Assembly (NCBI GenBank): GCA_028622995.1
Contig: JAJQJQ010000005.1
Span: forward strand, 4,588,001 to 4,652,000
From: Panagrolaimus kolymaensis
Lineage: Eukaryota > Nematoda > Chromadorea > Rhabditida > Panagrolaimidae
Length of the DNA: 64,000 nt
Direction of reading: 5' to 3'
Part shown: positions 37,032 through 47,912 of the stretch, one piece after another
Position numbering within the stretch: position 1 is the stretch's first letter
Layout: every line of letters starts with the position of its first letter
The notes under the pieces: generated by a model
The model's database searches: none
Told to the model about the DNA's origin: nothing
The model's input: the letters and a program-made list of their open reading frames with translations, nothing else
Position numbers and translations under genes: made by a program

Positions 37032-38590
37032 TTAAGAAAAAACAGGATTAACAACTGAAACCATGGGTTTTGTTTCTTCACGCTTTGGTGTGAAAAGCGA
37101 TGAATTCATAAGGACAGTAGCAGATGATGAATTCTTTATAGCTGTTGCAACACGATCAACGACGAGGTCACGACGGTAACTGAAAAAAGAAGGAAAATGT
37201 CAATGAAAGTAATGAAAGATTTAAAGATAAAAGCTTACCGAACTTGAGGATAACGATTGCATAATAAGAACATGAAGACGCCAAAGATCATGATGAACAA
37301 GGTGACAATGAAGAGAACAATCCAAAAATTGGATTCTCGATTACCATGCATTTCAGTTGAACGTGGAGTGGCTGAATCGGTAAGCGCACCAGAGGAAGAT
37401 TTAGGACAACTATGTTCATCAGAGCTATCAAAACAATCTGATACACCATTGCAACGAGTGCCAGGATGAAGACATTCTCCGCTGTGGCACATGAAGAGTC
37501 CAGGTTCACACTTATGAAGGTAATTGCATTCTTTTTCATCCTATAAAAGCAAAAAATTTAGTACAAAAAAAGCAAAAATTATTTAGTGCAAACTTACTTC
37601 TCCTCTAGCACAATCAGGAATGTTGTCACATCGACGTTCAATGGGGAGACACATACCTTCAGGGCATTCATATTCATCATGAGATATACAGGAAGAGAGG
37701 ATATGATTAGAAGGACCACGTGCAATTTCTCGACTAACATGAACCTCAAGAACAGAACGTGGAGTTGTAGAAGAAGTTAGGACAGCTACAAGAGAATCTT
37801 CGGAGCAACCTTGTTCATCAGATCCATCTGAACAATCGCGTTTACCATTGCAACGAGCTCCAGGATGTAAGCATTCACCGCTTTGACACATGAAGAGACC
37901 ACGTTCACAAACGTGGAGGTATTGACATACTTTTTCGTCCTATAATAGAAACAGACATAATAAGTTAACAAATAACAAATAAAAACTTACTTCACCCATA
38001 GAGCAATCAGGAATATTGTCACAGTGACGTTCGAGCGGTAGGCACGTACCGTCGTCACAATGGAATTCATCATGAGGATTACATAAAGAGATTAAAGAAC
38101 GAGAAGGACCCATAATCAATTCCTGTTTACCAGAATTAGAAGGACCACGTGCAATTTCTCGACTAGCTTGAATTTCAGGAACAGGACGTGGAGTTGTTGA
38201 AGAGGTAGGAACAGCCAGAGGAGAAGATTGGGGGCAACCATATTCATCAGATCCATCTGAACAGTCGCGTTTACCATTGCAACGAGATGTTGAAGGTTCA
38301 CATTCACCACTTTGACACATGAAGAAACCACGTTCACAGTTATGCAGATAATGGCAAGATTCTTCATCCTATAAAACAAACATACATATTATGAAGAATA
38401 AATAAAGCTAAAAATGAAAACTCACTTCACTCATAGAGCAATCAGGAATGTTATCACAGTGACGTTCAATTGGAATACATTTACCATCATTACATTTGAA
38501 TTGATCATTAGGATCACATAAAGATGTCAAAGGATGAGAAAGACCAAGCACGAAGAAGCTTAAAAACGTTAGTAAAACGAATTTATTCAT
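37032..38590 (-). CDS. Type I membrane protein with six LDL-receptor class A domains
   Basis: Exons 38426-38590, 37991-38368, 37598-37939, 37239-37540 and 37032-37179 give 444 residues. A signal peptide (KFVLLTFLSFFVLGLSHP) is followed by six Cys-rich LDLa modules in three pairs, each with the calcium-binding CDxxxDCxxxxDE pattern. In the first module of each pair (CDNIPDC, then DE after the intron) the domain is cut by a phase-0 intron. Ser/Thr/Pro linkers (TSSTTPRPVPEIQASREI) separate the pairs. A transmembrane span (FWIVLFIVTLFIMIFGVFMF) and a basic tail ending NPVFS follow. The sixth module has DCFDSSDE in place of DCSDGSDE. Probably a lipoprotein- or ligand-binding surface receptor; the specific orthologue is not identified. 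Confidence 0.88.
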
Positions 38591-39545
38591 CGTTGAAGAA
38601 GAAGTTAGCTGTTGTAAGCAGACGGATGAGAATACAACTTTGATAAAAAATAAAATTGCAAATGGCAAAAAAATGACCACTATCACTTTGAAAAGCGAGT
38701 CAATGTTTGCTCTCGCGTTTTTTTGAAAAACAAAAGAAAGACACGCCAAAAAGAAGGTCCTCGTCGCTTCCATCAATCTAGAAGAAAAAGGAACATTTTT
38801 ATGTGAACGCTGAATGGCACTTTTCAACAGCTATTTTTTTATTTAGTTTTATTCGTTCGGATAAAATTAATTTTTGGAGAATATTTAATTGACCGATCAA
38901 GTTGTTGAAAATCAAAGCATAAAGCAGCACGATTTTGTAAAAAAAAACCAGTGTTCCATAAAAATGGAATAAACTTCTAAATTATTCGGGCTCTTCAAGG
39001 TTCACAAACTAAAATGGTAGCAAGTGATGGTCATTCGTGCATCGACTAAAGTGATACACCAAATCAAATTAAGTTTAAAATAAAAAAATAATTAGCATTC
39101 ATTCTTTGGCAGACAAAATTGTGACGAGATTCTTTTAGGTGGCAATTGTGATATCGATACTTCTTTCAAATTTTTATGTTAGTTTTTTGAATTAGAAAGT
39201 CAAGAATAAAATTAAATTTTATTGCATGATCTAAACTTCAAAAAAATATTTAACTAGATTTTTTTTAATTTGGCCTTTTTTGTTTTCTATTTATAAAATT
39301 TGTTTTTTGTTCTTTAATCGGCACTGCTTTAGTCTCTTACAAATAATCTTCAGAATAATATTTACATAATAATAAAGAAAGATTACAATAAGTTTATTTA
39401 AAAAGCATAAAGCTTCGCAATTTATTTATCAAAAAGAATTAAAACATAACATATTATGCATCCAACAGCAATACAATGAAAGATCGTAAAGAAAGTAAAA
39501 CAAAAAAATTACAAACAAGCAATAACAAATTTAAAACTGTGCTAT
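38591..39545. other. Intergenic
   Basis: About 950 bases between the LDLa gene start and the eIF2B gamma stop, both minus strand. Contains the LDLa promoter region. No gene seen. Confidence 0.5.
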
Positions 39546-41679
39546 TCAATCATCCATGTCCATTTCACTTTCATTTTGTAATACAGTTTTTTCAACACGA
39601 GTTCCATCAGCAACCACTTGATCATTTCCAATAATGCTATTATTAACAAGAGCTCCTGCACCAATAACGGCATTCGGACAAATGATAGAATCAGTTATTT
39701 GAGCACCATTTCCAATTTTTGCACCTTTCATGATAACACATTTATTGATTTTTACCATTCCTCCAATTTGAGCTTCTTCATCTACAGCGGTTTTAGCATC
39801 AACTCCTTTGATATCATTTACAATGGCAGCAATTTTAATTCCTTCATCATCAAAAAAACACTTGGGAGCTTGCTGAAATTAAAGTTACGTTATTAAAATT
39901 AAACATGAGTTTGAAATCAAAACACACTGGCGTTTATGTGTTTGAAAGTCGTTGGTAAATCGCATAGTAAAATAACAATGCAAGAAGTCATAATCTCAGT
40001 GAAATCCTAATTCATGATTAGAGTTACCTCAAACGAACCAAAAAAAATTTAGAAGCAAAAAAGTCACGAAAAAAAATTTAAAAGCGCGCTTGTTTCTTTA
40101 TTTAACAAGAAAAAATACGGTACACAGCCTCGAATCCTTTTTTGCTTTCTTTCATTTTCACATTCAAAAGTTGTAAAAAAAAGTAACATTCCACAGTTGT
40201 TTTTTGCTTCTTTTTTTTTAAATACTCGTAAAAACTAATATTTTTATGAAAGAAAGGCATGAAATATACTTTGTTTTTTTCACACACGTGTTTTCCCAAT
40301 TATGAAAATGATTAAGACTTGAATTACAAAGAATTCGTCGAGCAGGTGGTAAGACTATAAGAAAAACTAAAGATGATATTATTTGTTCTAGTTGTAATGG
40401 TAAGGGTCATATGAGAACTAATAGTAGATTATGTCCAAATTATTTTAATATAACACGTTAATTATTTTAATTGTTATTAATGTATGTTATTATTTGTTTA
40501 TGTTTATAAAACTATAACGCCTAAAGTTTGTCATCACTCACCTGTACAGCTTTGTTCGCTTCAAACCATGTACCAATTGTATTGCAGCGAGCCATCGTTG
40601 TTGCAGAATCTTTGGCTGCCTTGAAAGCAAAGCATCGAATTTCGTCATCTGGAGTTGAAACCTTTTCCGATTTTTTGGCATAATCTTGTAGGTCATCATC
40701 ATCGTGTAATTCATTTTCACCAAACATCATTCTCATTATTGCTTTATCTCGTTTAGCATATTGAAGTTCCAAAATATAAGGAATGAATTCAGCTGTGATC
40801 GATGAAAAGTTGCTAAAATATTGAAATTAGATGACATTAAAAAACCAGCCAAACATACTCATCCAAGGTTTTTATAACATTTAAAAGTCCTTTCTTCATT
40901 ATATAAATATGACAATTGGTGTAACGAGCCGTTAAATGAACATTGTGAAATTGAACAAATAATTGATGCTTTGGTTTCATTTCTTCAAAATCTTCTTCTG
41001 GTGCCAAAAATAACAAACGATTGGAATCAGCTGCTAGGATAGAAAAATCTCGATCTAAAAAGTTATTATGACTTGTATTCGTTATCTTTAAAAACCACTC
41101 ACTATTTACTTGTTTTTTGTGTCCAGGAACTGGACCAGTGAGAGCATTTTCTGTTAACAAAACTGTCAATAAAGCATCATCAGCTCTGTGTTGTTGCAAC
41201 ATGTAATGTAAGTTAATATCAGAAACAATATCACCAGAAATAACAATGAAATCATGTTTGATTTTATCAGCAACAAATCTAAGGGCTTCAACAGTTCCCC
41301 ATTCATCATTATCAGATCCAGGATTAACCACATCAATTTTAAGGCCAGGAAGAGGAGGCAGTTCACCATTTGCAAGAAGTTGACGAATTTTTTCATCGCA
41401 TCGTTCGTTTGTTATAAGAATTACATCTGAAATATGGAAATGAAACAAAGGATTAAAAAATATTAAACTAACCATATATGTGATTGCGGTGGAGAGTATT
41501 TAAGGCATACCAAAATAGTGGAATATTTGCAACAGATAGTAATGGCTTTGGAATATTATTTGTTAAATCCTGAAAAAGAAAAAAAGTTCAAGAAAATATT
41601 TAAGAAAAAATCTAACCGTCATACGACCACCATGACCACCAGCAAACACTACAGCTTGAAATTCAGTAAACACTGTCAT
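39546..41679 (-). CDS. eif2b3: Translation initiation factor eIF2B subunit gamma
   Basis: Catalytic-subcomplex subunit of the guanine-nucleotide exchange factor that recharges eIF2 with GTP. Exons 41617-41679, 41473-41569, 41103-41426, 40859-41054, 40542-40812 and 39546-39872 give 425 residues. The N-terminal nucleotidyltransferase-like domain begins [20 protein letters not shown] and includes [13 protein letters not shown] and [12 protein letters not shown]. The C-terminal left-handed beta-helix of hexapeptide repeats reads [19 protein letters not shown] onward, and the protein ends in an acidic EMDMDD. The last intron (39873-40541) is long and carries a zinc-knuckle relic on the opposite strand. 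An acceptor TCAATTTTAG lies 35 bases before the ATG, and TECR lies 224 bases upstream on the same strand, so the pair may be one operon. Confidence 0.95.
40312..40461 (+). pseudogene. TAF1-like zinc-knuckle fragment inside the eIF2B gamma intron, opposite strand
   Basis: A 49-codon open frame reads [16 protein letters not shown], then the knuckle [20 protein letters not shown] and a stop. The spacing C-x2-C-x4-H-x7-C and the words GHMRTN and CP-Y resemble the zinc knuckle of TFIID subunit TAF1. A transposon-encoded knuckle is the other option. There is no start codon and no flanking exon, so it is best read as a gene fragment stranded in the intron. Confidence 0.5.
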
Positions 41680-41903
41680 TTTTAAAGCACTTTGAAAGGT
41701 AAGATATCACCTAAAATTGACAGTAGTGTTAAGCAATGAATGATGAAAGATTGCAGTGGTAAAAAAATAATTGGCAAAAAACCATGTCAGATCAAAAAAT
41801 AATAAGTACATAAAGAAAATTTATTACAAAAAAGAAATAATATTAGTTAAATGAGGCACATATAAATCAAATACATATCATCAAAACTATAAGAGGAATG
41901 GCT

Positions 41904-43061
41904 CTAACATAAGAAAGGAATAATAGCCTTGCGATTTTTAGGGTAATTTGAAAATTCTTTTTTGTAGTTTCGATGTTTTCCATCAGCCCAGATTTTCATT
42001 TGAACGAAGCCAGCAATCGTCAAAAAGACGGCAGGAAGACATTGAGTCATGATTGAAAAACAAATCCATGAACCAACTTCGTACGTGTAATTTGGACAGC
42101 TCGTAAAATGGTACATTTGAGTTAAAGGATTGCCATTAGGTAACGGGATGTGGCGTTCTTTTGTTCCTGGAGGTCGAAGATCACGAAGGAGAGCATGAAT
42201 TGAGTAATTGCCTAAAAATTAATAAGTAAAGCGAATTAAACTTGCAATGAAACAAACCCATTTCGCAGATAACAAATCCAATGAGAGCAAGATAAACTTG
42301 GAAGCAACCTAATAGAGGTGGAGTGTAAAGCGGGTGATTGATGAAGTATGACATGAATGCAGCAAAACCCCAGTAATAAGAACAATTTTTGAAGAGATTA
42401 GTGAAGGGCATTGTACCATTTGAGAAGCGATGAACAAATAGAGTTTCATAAATTCTTTTAGCATAATGTAAGGAATGACACAGAAGAGCCAGGAAAACTG
42501 CATGGTCGATAGGCTTGGAGCTAGCATCTGAAAAACAAAAGTTAGAATGTTGCAAAAATAAAACATCAAACGAAAAAACTTGCTTGCACCATAAATGAAT
42601 GATGGACGAAGATAAAAGATTGGGTAGACAAAAAGTGGTCCAGCGTATTCAAGAAGAAAAACCTATAAACCCAAAATAAAAAAGAATTCCATTGAGAGTT
42701 GTAAAAATGTTGCAAAAACAAAAACTAACAGTTTTCCATGCAATTTGTGGTCCCAAATCTCGGACATAAACTTGAGCATTCTTTGCTGGAAGATTAAGTT
42801 CTTTGACAAGCTTTTCATCTGCGACATTTTTTCCACGAGGTTCCAAACGAAGAGAAAGGCGATCAATTCCCAAGTGATTTCGAGCAGAGATTTTCCGCTT
42901 CAAAGATAGAACATTATCATCAAGTGATACCTAAAAATTCTTATTATTACATACATGATAAAAAAAATGATTCATAAAATAAAAAAACTTGCATCATCAA
43001 TGGTAATCGAAGGCTTTTTTGTGGATTTGGCATCAAAAACTTCGATGCTTATCTTCGACAT
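41904..43061 (-). CDS. tecr: Trans-2,3-enoyl-CoA reductase (very-long-chain fatty acid elongation)
   Basis: ER membrane enzyme that performs the last, NADPH-dependent step of fatty-acid elongation. Exons 42993-43061, 42730-42930, 42584-42662, 42258-42527 and 41904-42211 give 308 residues, the same length as the human protein. The N-terminal ubiquitin-like domain (MSKISIEVFDAKSTKKPS) is followed by hydrophobic spans and the conserved core FVHRFSNGTMPFTNLFKNCS, FINHPLYTPP, and SCPNYTYEVGSWICFSIMTQ of the steroid 5-alpha-reductase fold. Introns 1 and 3 appear to use GC-AG ends (GCAAGT donors). It heads a possible minus-strand operon with eIF2B gamma. Confidence 0.95.
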
Positions 43062-43577
43062 TATTTTTTTCTACCTATAAAAAGACAAAAATTCAATAAA
43101 GGCAATAATAAGAGGAATGAAAAATAGGATAGCAATAATTTTGAGCAAAAAAGGGAATGGCGTGATTAATTGATAAAATAAGAAAAAGTTTAAAGACATT
43201 TGGAAGTTTTTCACGATGGTCGTATTTTGCACTAGGTTAAACCAACAATATGAAAACACGCCATTGCCTTTTTAATCAGCTTGTAAAAAAAGAGAAGTAA
43301 TGGAACCACGTAAAAAAAAAATATTGAAAGAGATATTGTAAATCTTGGAAATGGAAAGGCATGATTTCAAGGCTTTTGGAAAAAATGAATGCATTGTTTG
43401 AAGACACACATCAAAATACAAACAAAGGAACATTTTGCCTGATGCAGCAGTGGACTCTTTTTTTCTCATACCTTTTTCATTAAAAAAAATTTCACAAAGT
43501 TTTTTTTCTTCAAACTTTCAGCAAAGTTTTTATTCATAATTTTATATAATTATATAAAACAATTTTTTTTTATTAAA
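43062..43577. other. Divergent promoter region
   Basis: About 500 bases between TECR (minus) and the WD40-like gene (plus). Should hold both promoters. An acceptor-like TTTCAG lies near 43517-43522. No gene seen. Confidence 0.5.
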
Positions 43578-44975
43578 ATGGAATATTATCTCGGTGGTTT
43601 AATTACGGGGATTGCCATTCATCCTAAAAAGCATAAACTTCTCGCTGTTGGCATCAATGATTCTATCGTAAGTCAATTTTTTTATTTATTTATTATTCAA
43701 CTTTATCTAACAAAAAATTCCATGTTTTAGCATTTTGTTGAACATAAAGCTCCTTCCCTGACAAGTACTCGATCAATTAAATTAGGTGATTATGGAATTG
43801 ATTTTATGTTTAATCAAGATGGAAGTCAACTCAGTGCTATTTCAAGGGACAAAGAAATGAGACTTTATGATGCTGAACTTAACATCAAGCGACGTTATCA
43901 TCTTGCTGATGATACTGGAAGTGCTTTAGCTCGACCAATTCCTCGAGGTCCTGAAGGTCATCTTGGTATTGACATCATCGTTGGGATGGAAAGTGGAAAG
44001 GTAACTTACTTTTATTCTTACTTTTTGTAAAAATTTGTTTTTTAGATCAACTGCTATGATTCACGCCAAAGTACTAAAAATCCTGCCATCGAACTTGAAA
44101 ATCATTCAAACATCGTTAAACGCATAAAATGTCTCGATTGGTGGAATTGTGTTTCTGTTGCAGAAGATGGCTATGTCACCTTAAATGATTTACGAACCAA
44201 AAAGAAGAAGAGGGAATTTGGCCTCCTTGATGGTTTAGTTCAAGATCTCACTGTTTGTCCTCTGTAAGTTTATTACTTTGTTTTCGTTTTCAACTCTTCC
44301 ATTTTAGTTCAAAGAAAAGTGTTATCTGCACAAGCACAAACGTGTATGTTTTCGACTTGTATGAATATGATGATGGTCCATTGTTAAAAGCAAACCCTGT
44401 TGCGAAGGGTAAAACACCTATTGCTGCTGTAAACCTTTCAACTGAAGATTATCCTGGTCTCTTTGGTATTAGCTATCTCGACACTTCTTATATTAGGTTA
44501 GTTTTCCTAGCTTTTATTGTTTATTGATGGCTTTCATTTCAGTTTATTAGACACTGATGAAAACAAATGGCTTCGTCGTTATCCTGTCAAATTACCTGAT
44601 CTTGAAAATTTTACTTATCATGAACATAAACCCGACGGATATGTTTACTTTATTGCTGATAATGAATACTTTTGTGTTCGTAAAATGGAAGATCTCCGAA
44701 CAAGCTATGATTTGGAATACAACTTTAAAGCCAAGGATAAACGTGAAGATTCAAAGAAGCCTGTTTCAAGTATCGATTTTTCTGGTCTTGTTGAAAAATA
44801 TGGAACAGGTGCAGAAGATGACGATGATGAAGCAGAAGATGCATCGGAAGAATTAGTGGAAGAAATCATTGAATATGTTGAAGATGGTGATGAACTCAAA
44901 AAAATGGAAATTGACGATGATGATCAAGGCGAAGAAGATGACGACATTTTTTCTGAACATAGCGGCATTGATTAA
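43578..44975 (+). CDS. WD40-like beta-propeller protein with acidic C-terminal tail
   Basis: Exons 43578-43667, 43731-44000, 44046-44263, 44308-44496 and 44543-44975 give 399 residues. The N-terminal 300 residues form degenerate WD40-type blades (GIAIHPKKHKLLAVGINDSI; FNQDGSQLSAISRDKEMRLY; DWWNCVSVAEDGYVTLNDLR). The last 80 residues are a long Asp/Glu-rich tail. This layout recalls WDR55/Jip5, a nucleolar rRNA-processing factor, but the match is from general form only. First of three tightly spaced plus-strand genes. The next ATG is 183 bases past the stop. Confidence 0.75.
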
Positions 44976-45158
44976 TCCCATCTTTTGTTAAATTTACTCT
45001 TGTTTACTTTGTTGATTTTGTGAAATTTATTATAAATATTGTTGAATCATGTATTTTTTTACTCTGTTGTTTACTTTTGACACAAATGGAGTTTCATTGC
45101 TCTAAAAATATTTTAAAAACTTTCAATTATAACTATTATATTACAAAACATTTTATAG

Positions 45159-45881
45159 ATGCCTAGACTTTGTGATATTGATGATGTTCCAGCTGAACCT
45201 CAACCATCTTCTTGTAAATTTTGCAAATGTGATACTTTTAAACTTTACTTATGCCCCAAATGTAAAGGGTTCTACTGCTCATTGAAATGCTACAAAAGCA
45301 AACAGCATGCGTCTTGTTCAGAGCAATTTTATAAAGATCAAATTGAAGGAACCTCAACTTCTCATAATGATGAATCTGTAAGATTTTTAATTACTTTTTT
45401 CAGGAATTCATCGATTGTTTGTTTTTAGGAAGCAAAAGTGGATGAACGATTAAAAAGTGCCATATCGTTTGAAGATTATATGAAGAAAATGAAAGAAGAT
45501 GATGTAAAGAAAACAGAAGAAGAAAAAAATCCTCAAATTGAAATCGAGTAAATTTTGCCTCATTTTTTTTAAATGTAATTAATTTTTGATTTTAGCGAAG
45601 ATGAAGAGGTTCTTTTTGATTCTGATGATGAACCTGAATATTTATCAAAGATTCTTGAACGTACTGTAGCTGAATATGAAAAAGATGATGTTGAAGATAT
45701 CAATGTAAAATTAATGAAAGCTGGAGTTGGAAGTCTTCTTGGTGACGATGATGAACAAATGGAAAAATTGTATAGCTTGCTCAATGATGATGAAAAGAAA
45801 GCTTTTACAAGATTAGCTGAGAAAATGCATTATGATGAAATTGGAATTTCTAATAGTTGTTTTAAAAAACAAAATGAATAA
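45159..45881 (+). CDS. znhit2: Zinc-finger HIT domain protein, ZNHIT2-like
   Basis: Exons 45159-45377, 45429-45547 and 45596-45881 give 207 residues. The N-terminal HIT zinc finger has the Cys/His series CKFC, CPKC, CSLKCY and a final Cys, followed by EQFYKDQI, which matches the ZNHIT2 pattern (CxENFYRDQV). The rest is acidic and helical (YLSKILERTVAEYEKDD; LNDDEKKAFTRLAEKM). Family members bind RUVBL1/2 and help assemble the U5 snRNP and R2TP complexes. TTATAG lies directly before the ATG, so the start is at a 3' splice or trans-splice site. Middle gene of a probable operon. Confidence 0.8.
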
Positions 45882-45999
45882 ATTTTTACATTATTTTTAA
45901 CCTTTTATTGTTGTATGCTATAGCGTTTGTAACGCGTTATTATCTGTTATGTTTCTGAGAACCTTTGAAAATGCTTTAACTCATTCATTTTTAGTGAAG

Positions 46000-46604
46000 A
46001 TGATTCCACGAGCTTTAATTTTATCTCGAATCTCATCGCCGTTTTATTCAAGTGTTCAAAATGTTTCAAATCAAGTTGTCGAACCTAAACTTATTGATAT
46101 CAAAGAACGTCAAAGTTTTGTTGCAAATCAAATAGCTGAAGCTGTTTCAAATCCTCAAAACAGATTGTTCGCTATTATTAAAGCTCATACTCGACAATTC
46201 AAAGTCAGTACTAATGATATCATTCATCTTCATTACAATTCCATTCTCGATGTTGGACAGAAAATTCAGCTTGAAAAGGTTTAAACTTTTTATAAATTTT
46301 TCATTTGCTTATTGAATATCTTTTAGGTTCTTCTTGTTGGAGGTCGTGATTTTACTTTATTTGGTCGTCCACTTTTAAATCCTGAACAAGTTCAAGTTTT
46401 TGCAACTGTAATTGAAAAAACTTCTATTCAACCTGAATTGGATTATACAAAAATCTCTGGGAAAAAAGTTACACACATGAGATGTAAGTTTTGAAATAAT
46501 TTTATCATGAAATAATTGAGATTTTTTCAGGGCTGAGTCGTGAATTGAATGTCTTGCGAATTAATGAAATTAAAATTGTTTTACCAAGTTTATTAGGCAA
46601 ATAG
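46000..46604 (+). CDS. mrpl21: Mitochondrial ribosomal protein bL21m
   Basis: Large-subunit protein of the mitochondrial ribosome. Exons 46000-46278, 46327-46483 and 46531-46604 give 169 residues. An amphipathic, Arg/Ser-rich targeting N-terminus ([18 protein letters not shown]) precedes the L21 fold: [19 protein letters not shown], the [20 protein letters not shown] block and a C-terminal basic beta segment. An in-frame ATG at 45949 exists, but the acceptor CATTTTTAG ends just before TGAAG-ATG at 46000, so 46000 is preferred. It lies 118 bases behind the ZNHIT2-like stop. Confidence 0.85.
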
Positions 46605-46676
46605 GAAATTTATATTGTTGAATTTGTTTGAACTTTTTGGTTATTATTATGTATTTGTGTCATAGTGTAATTTGTT

Positions 46677-47183
46677 TTAAATCATAAATGATGATAAAAT
46701 TTGACGAAATAATGGTGATTTTTTCTTTCGAATTTTACCAAGTTTTTCCATATTCATTTTCTTCTTACAAATTTGAAAGCATGAAGGCTCATCACAACAA
46801 TACTTTGAAATAATATCACTCAATATGCAAGCTTCTTCACAGCACTTTAAAGAAATGGTATCAACAATTTGTGAAGGAGTAAAGTTAGAATACTCTGAAA
46901 ATGTTTACTTTATGATGATGGAAAAGTAAGAAGCATTGTTTTAGGAAACTACAAAACCCAAAACTAAAGTTTCATTTTATCGGTTACCTTTGGTTGTATT
47001 AAAATTGAAACAAAGAAAAGAAGAACCGCTTTGAGTTTTACACGTATCTTTAATAATTGATTTATATTTGGTTGTACATTCAGCGGTATTATTTCTAAAT
47101 CCATTTACATCAAAGATGGATAATAAAAATATGAGGCATAAAAGTAATAAAAAAGAGAGAAAACATGACATGTTTCGTCGCAA
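46677..47183 (-). CDS. Secreted cysteine-rich peptide precursor, possibly insulin-like
   Basis: Exons 46988-47183 and 46677-46894 join to 137 residues. A strong signal peptide covers about residues 1-28 (CFLSFLLLLCLIFLLSIFD). Ten Cys remain after it. C36 and C48 are 11 residues apart, as in an insulin B chain. The later CCEEACILSDIISKYC resembles an A chain (CC-x3-C), but the last gap is 9 residues rather than the standard 8. Four extra Cys (58, 99, 104, 108) would allow five disulfides. A basic C-terminus follows (KIRKKKSP). So: insulin-like by arrangement, not proven. Another secreted Cys-rich family is possible. Its 3' end faces bL21m, only 72 bases away. Confidence 0.55.
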
Positions 47184-47912
47184 AATCTTTCAAGTCCAAA
47201 ATGGTTTTAACTTTGAAGCAAACATTCAAAAAAGCAAAGAAAGGAAAAATGGTCTATAAAATATGTAAGCAAGCAAGAAAGCAAACGAATTCTAAATGCA
47301 ATTATCTTGTGTCAATGTTCTTTTACTAAAAGTACATGCAATTTGCAAAACTAAAAGAATTTAAGACATTTTTTTTTTATTTCTGCCGTTGACAGCCATT
47401 TCCCCTTCCATAAAATGGAAAAACACATTATGTAAAGTTACAGTAAGATTTACTTCATGAAAAAAGGGTGGTAAATGGAAGGCAAATTATGTAAAAATAA
47501 TGGAGGCTAAAAAACATGTTAAGGCAATGGTTGAAATAAAAAGAACTGGCGGCTACAGTAAAAAAAGGTTAATATGTGGAAAGCTTCAACCAATATTAAC
47601 ACCGGTAGTAAATCCATTAAAGCCCAAGTCACCCTTGATTTTCCCTCATTTGCAAATGTTTAAAACTTTATTTTTTCATGATTTAGGAGGATAAATAAAT
47701 TTTTTAATTTTAAAAAGCATCATCAAGCCATTTGCTGTAAAAAATGCAAATAACATTTATTAGTTTGATAGCAATGGCTATGGGCAATATTGGCATAATG
47801 TCGGCGAATATTAACAACAAACAGCTTTGATCGAAAAAAAAGTAAAGTTCGAACTTTGAAGTTTTTGCATTGAAAAGTTTCTTCTTCCGTCCGGTTATTT
47901 ATTTCCGAAACG
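47184..47912. other. Divergent intergenic region
   Basis: Between the secreted peptide gene (minus) and the FAXC-like gene (plus). A/T-rich, no gene seen. Probably both promoters. Confidence 0.5.

Noticed and set aside
45949..45999. Upstream in-frame ATG for bL21m
   Set aside because: It lies before a strong acceptor next to the ATG at 46000, and the longer N-terminus looks less like a targeting peptide.
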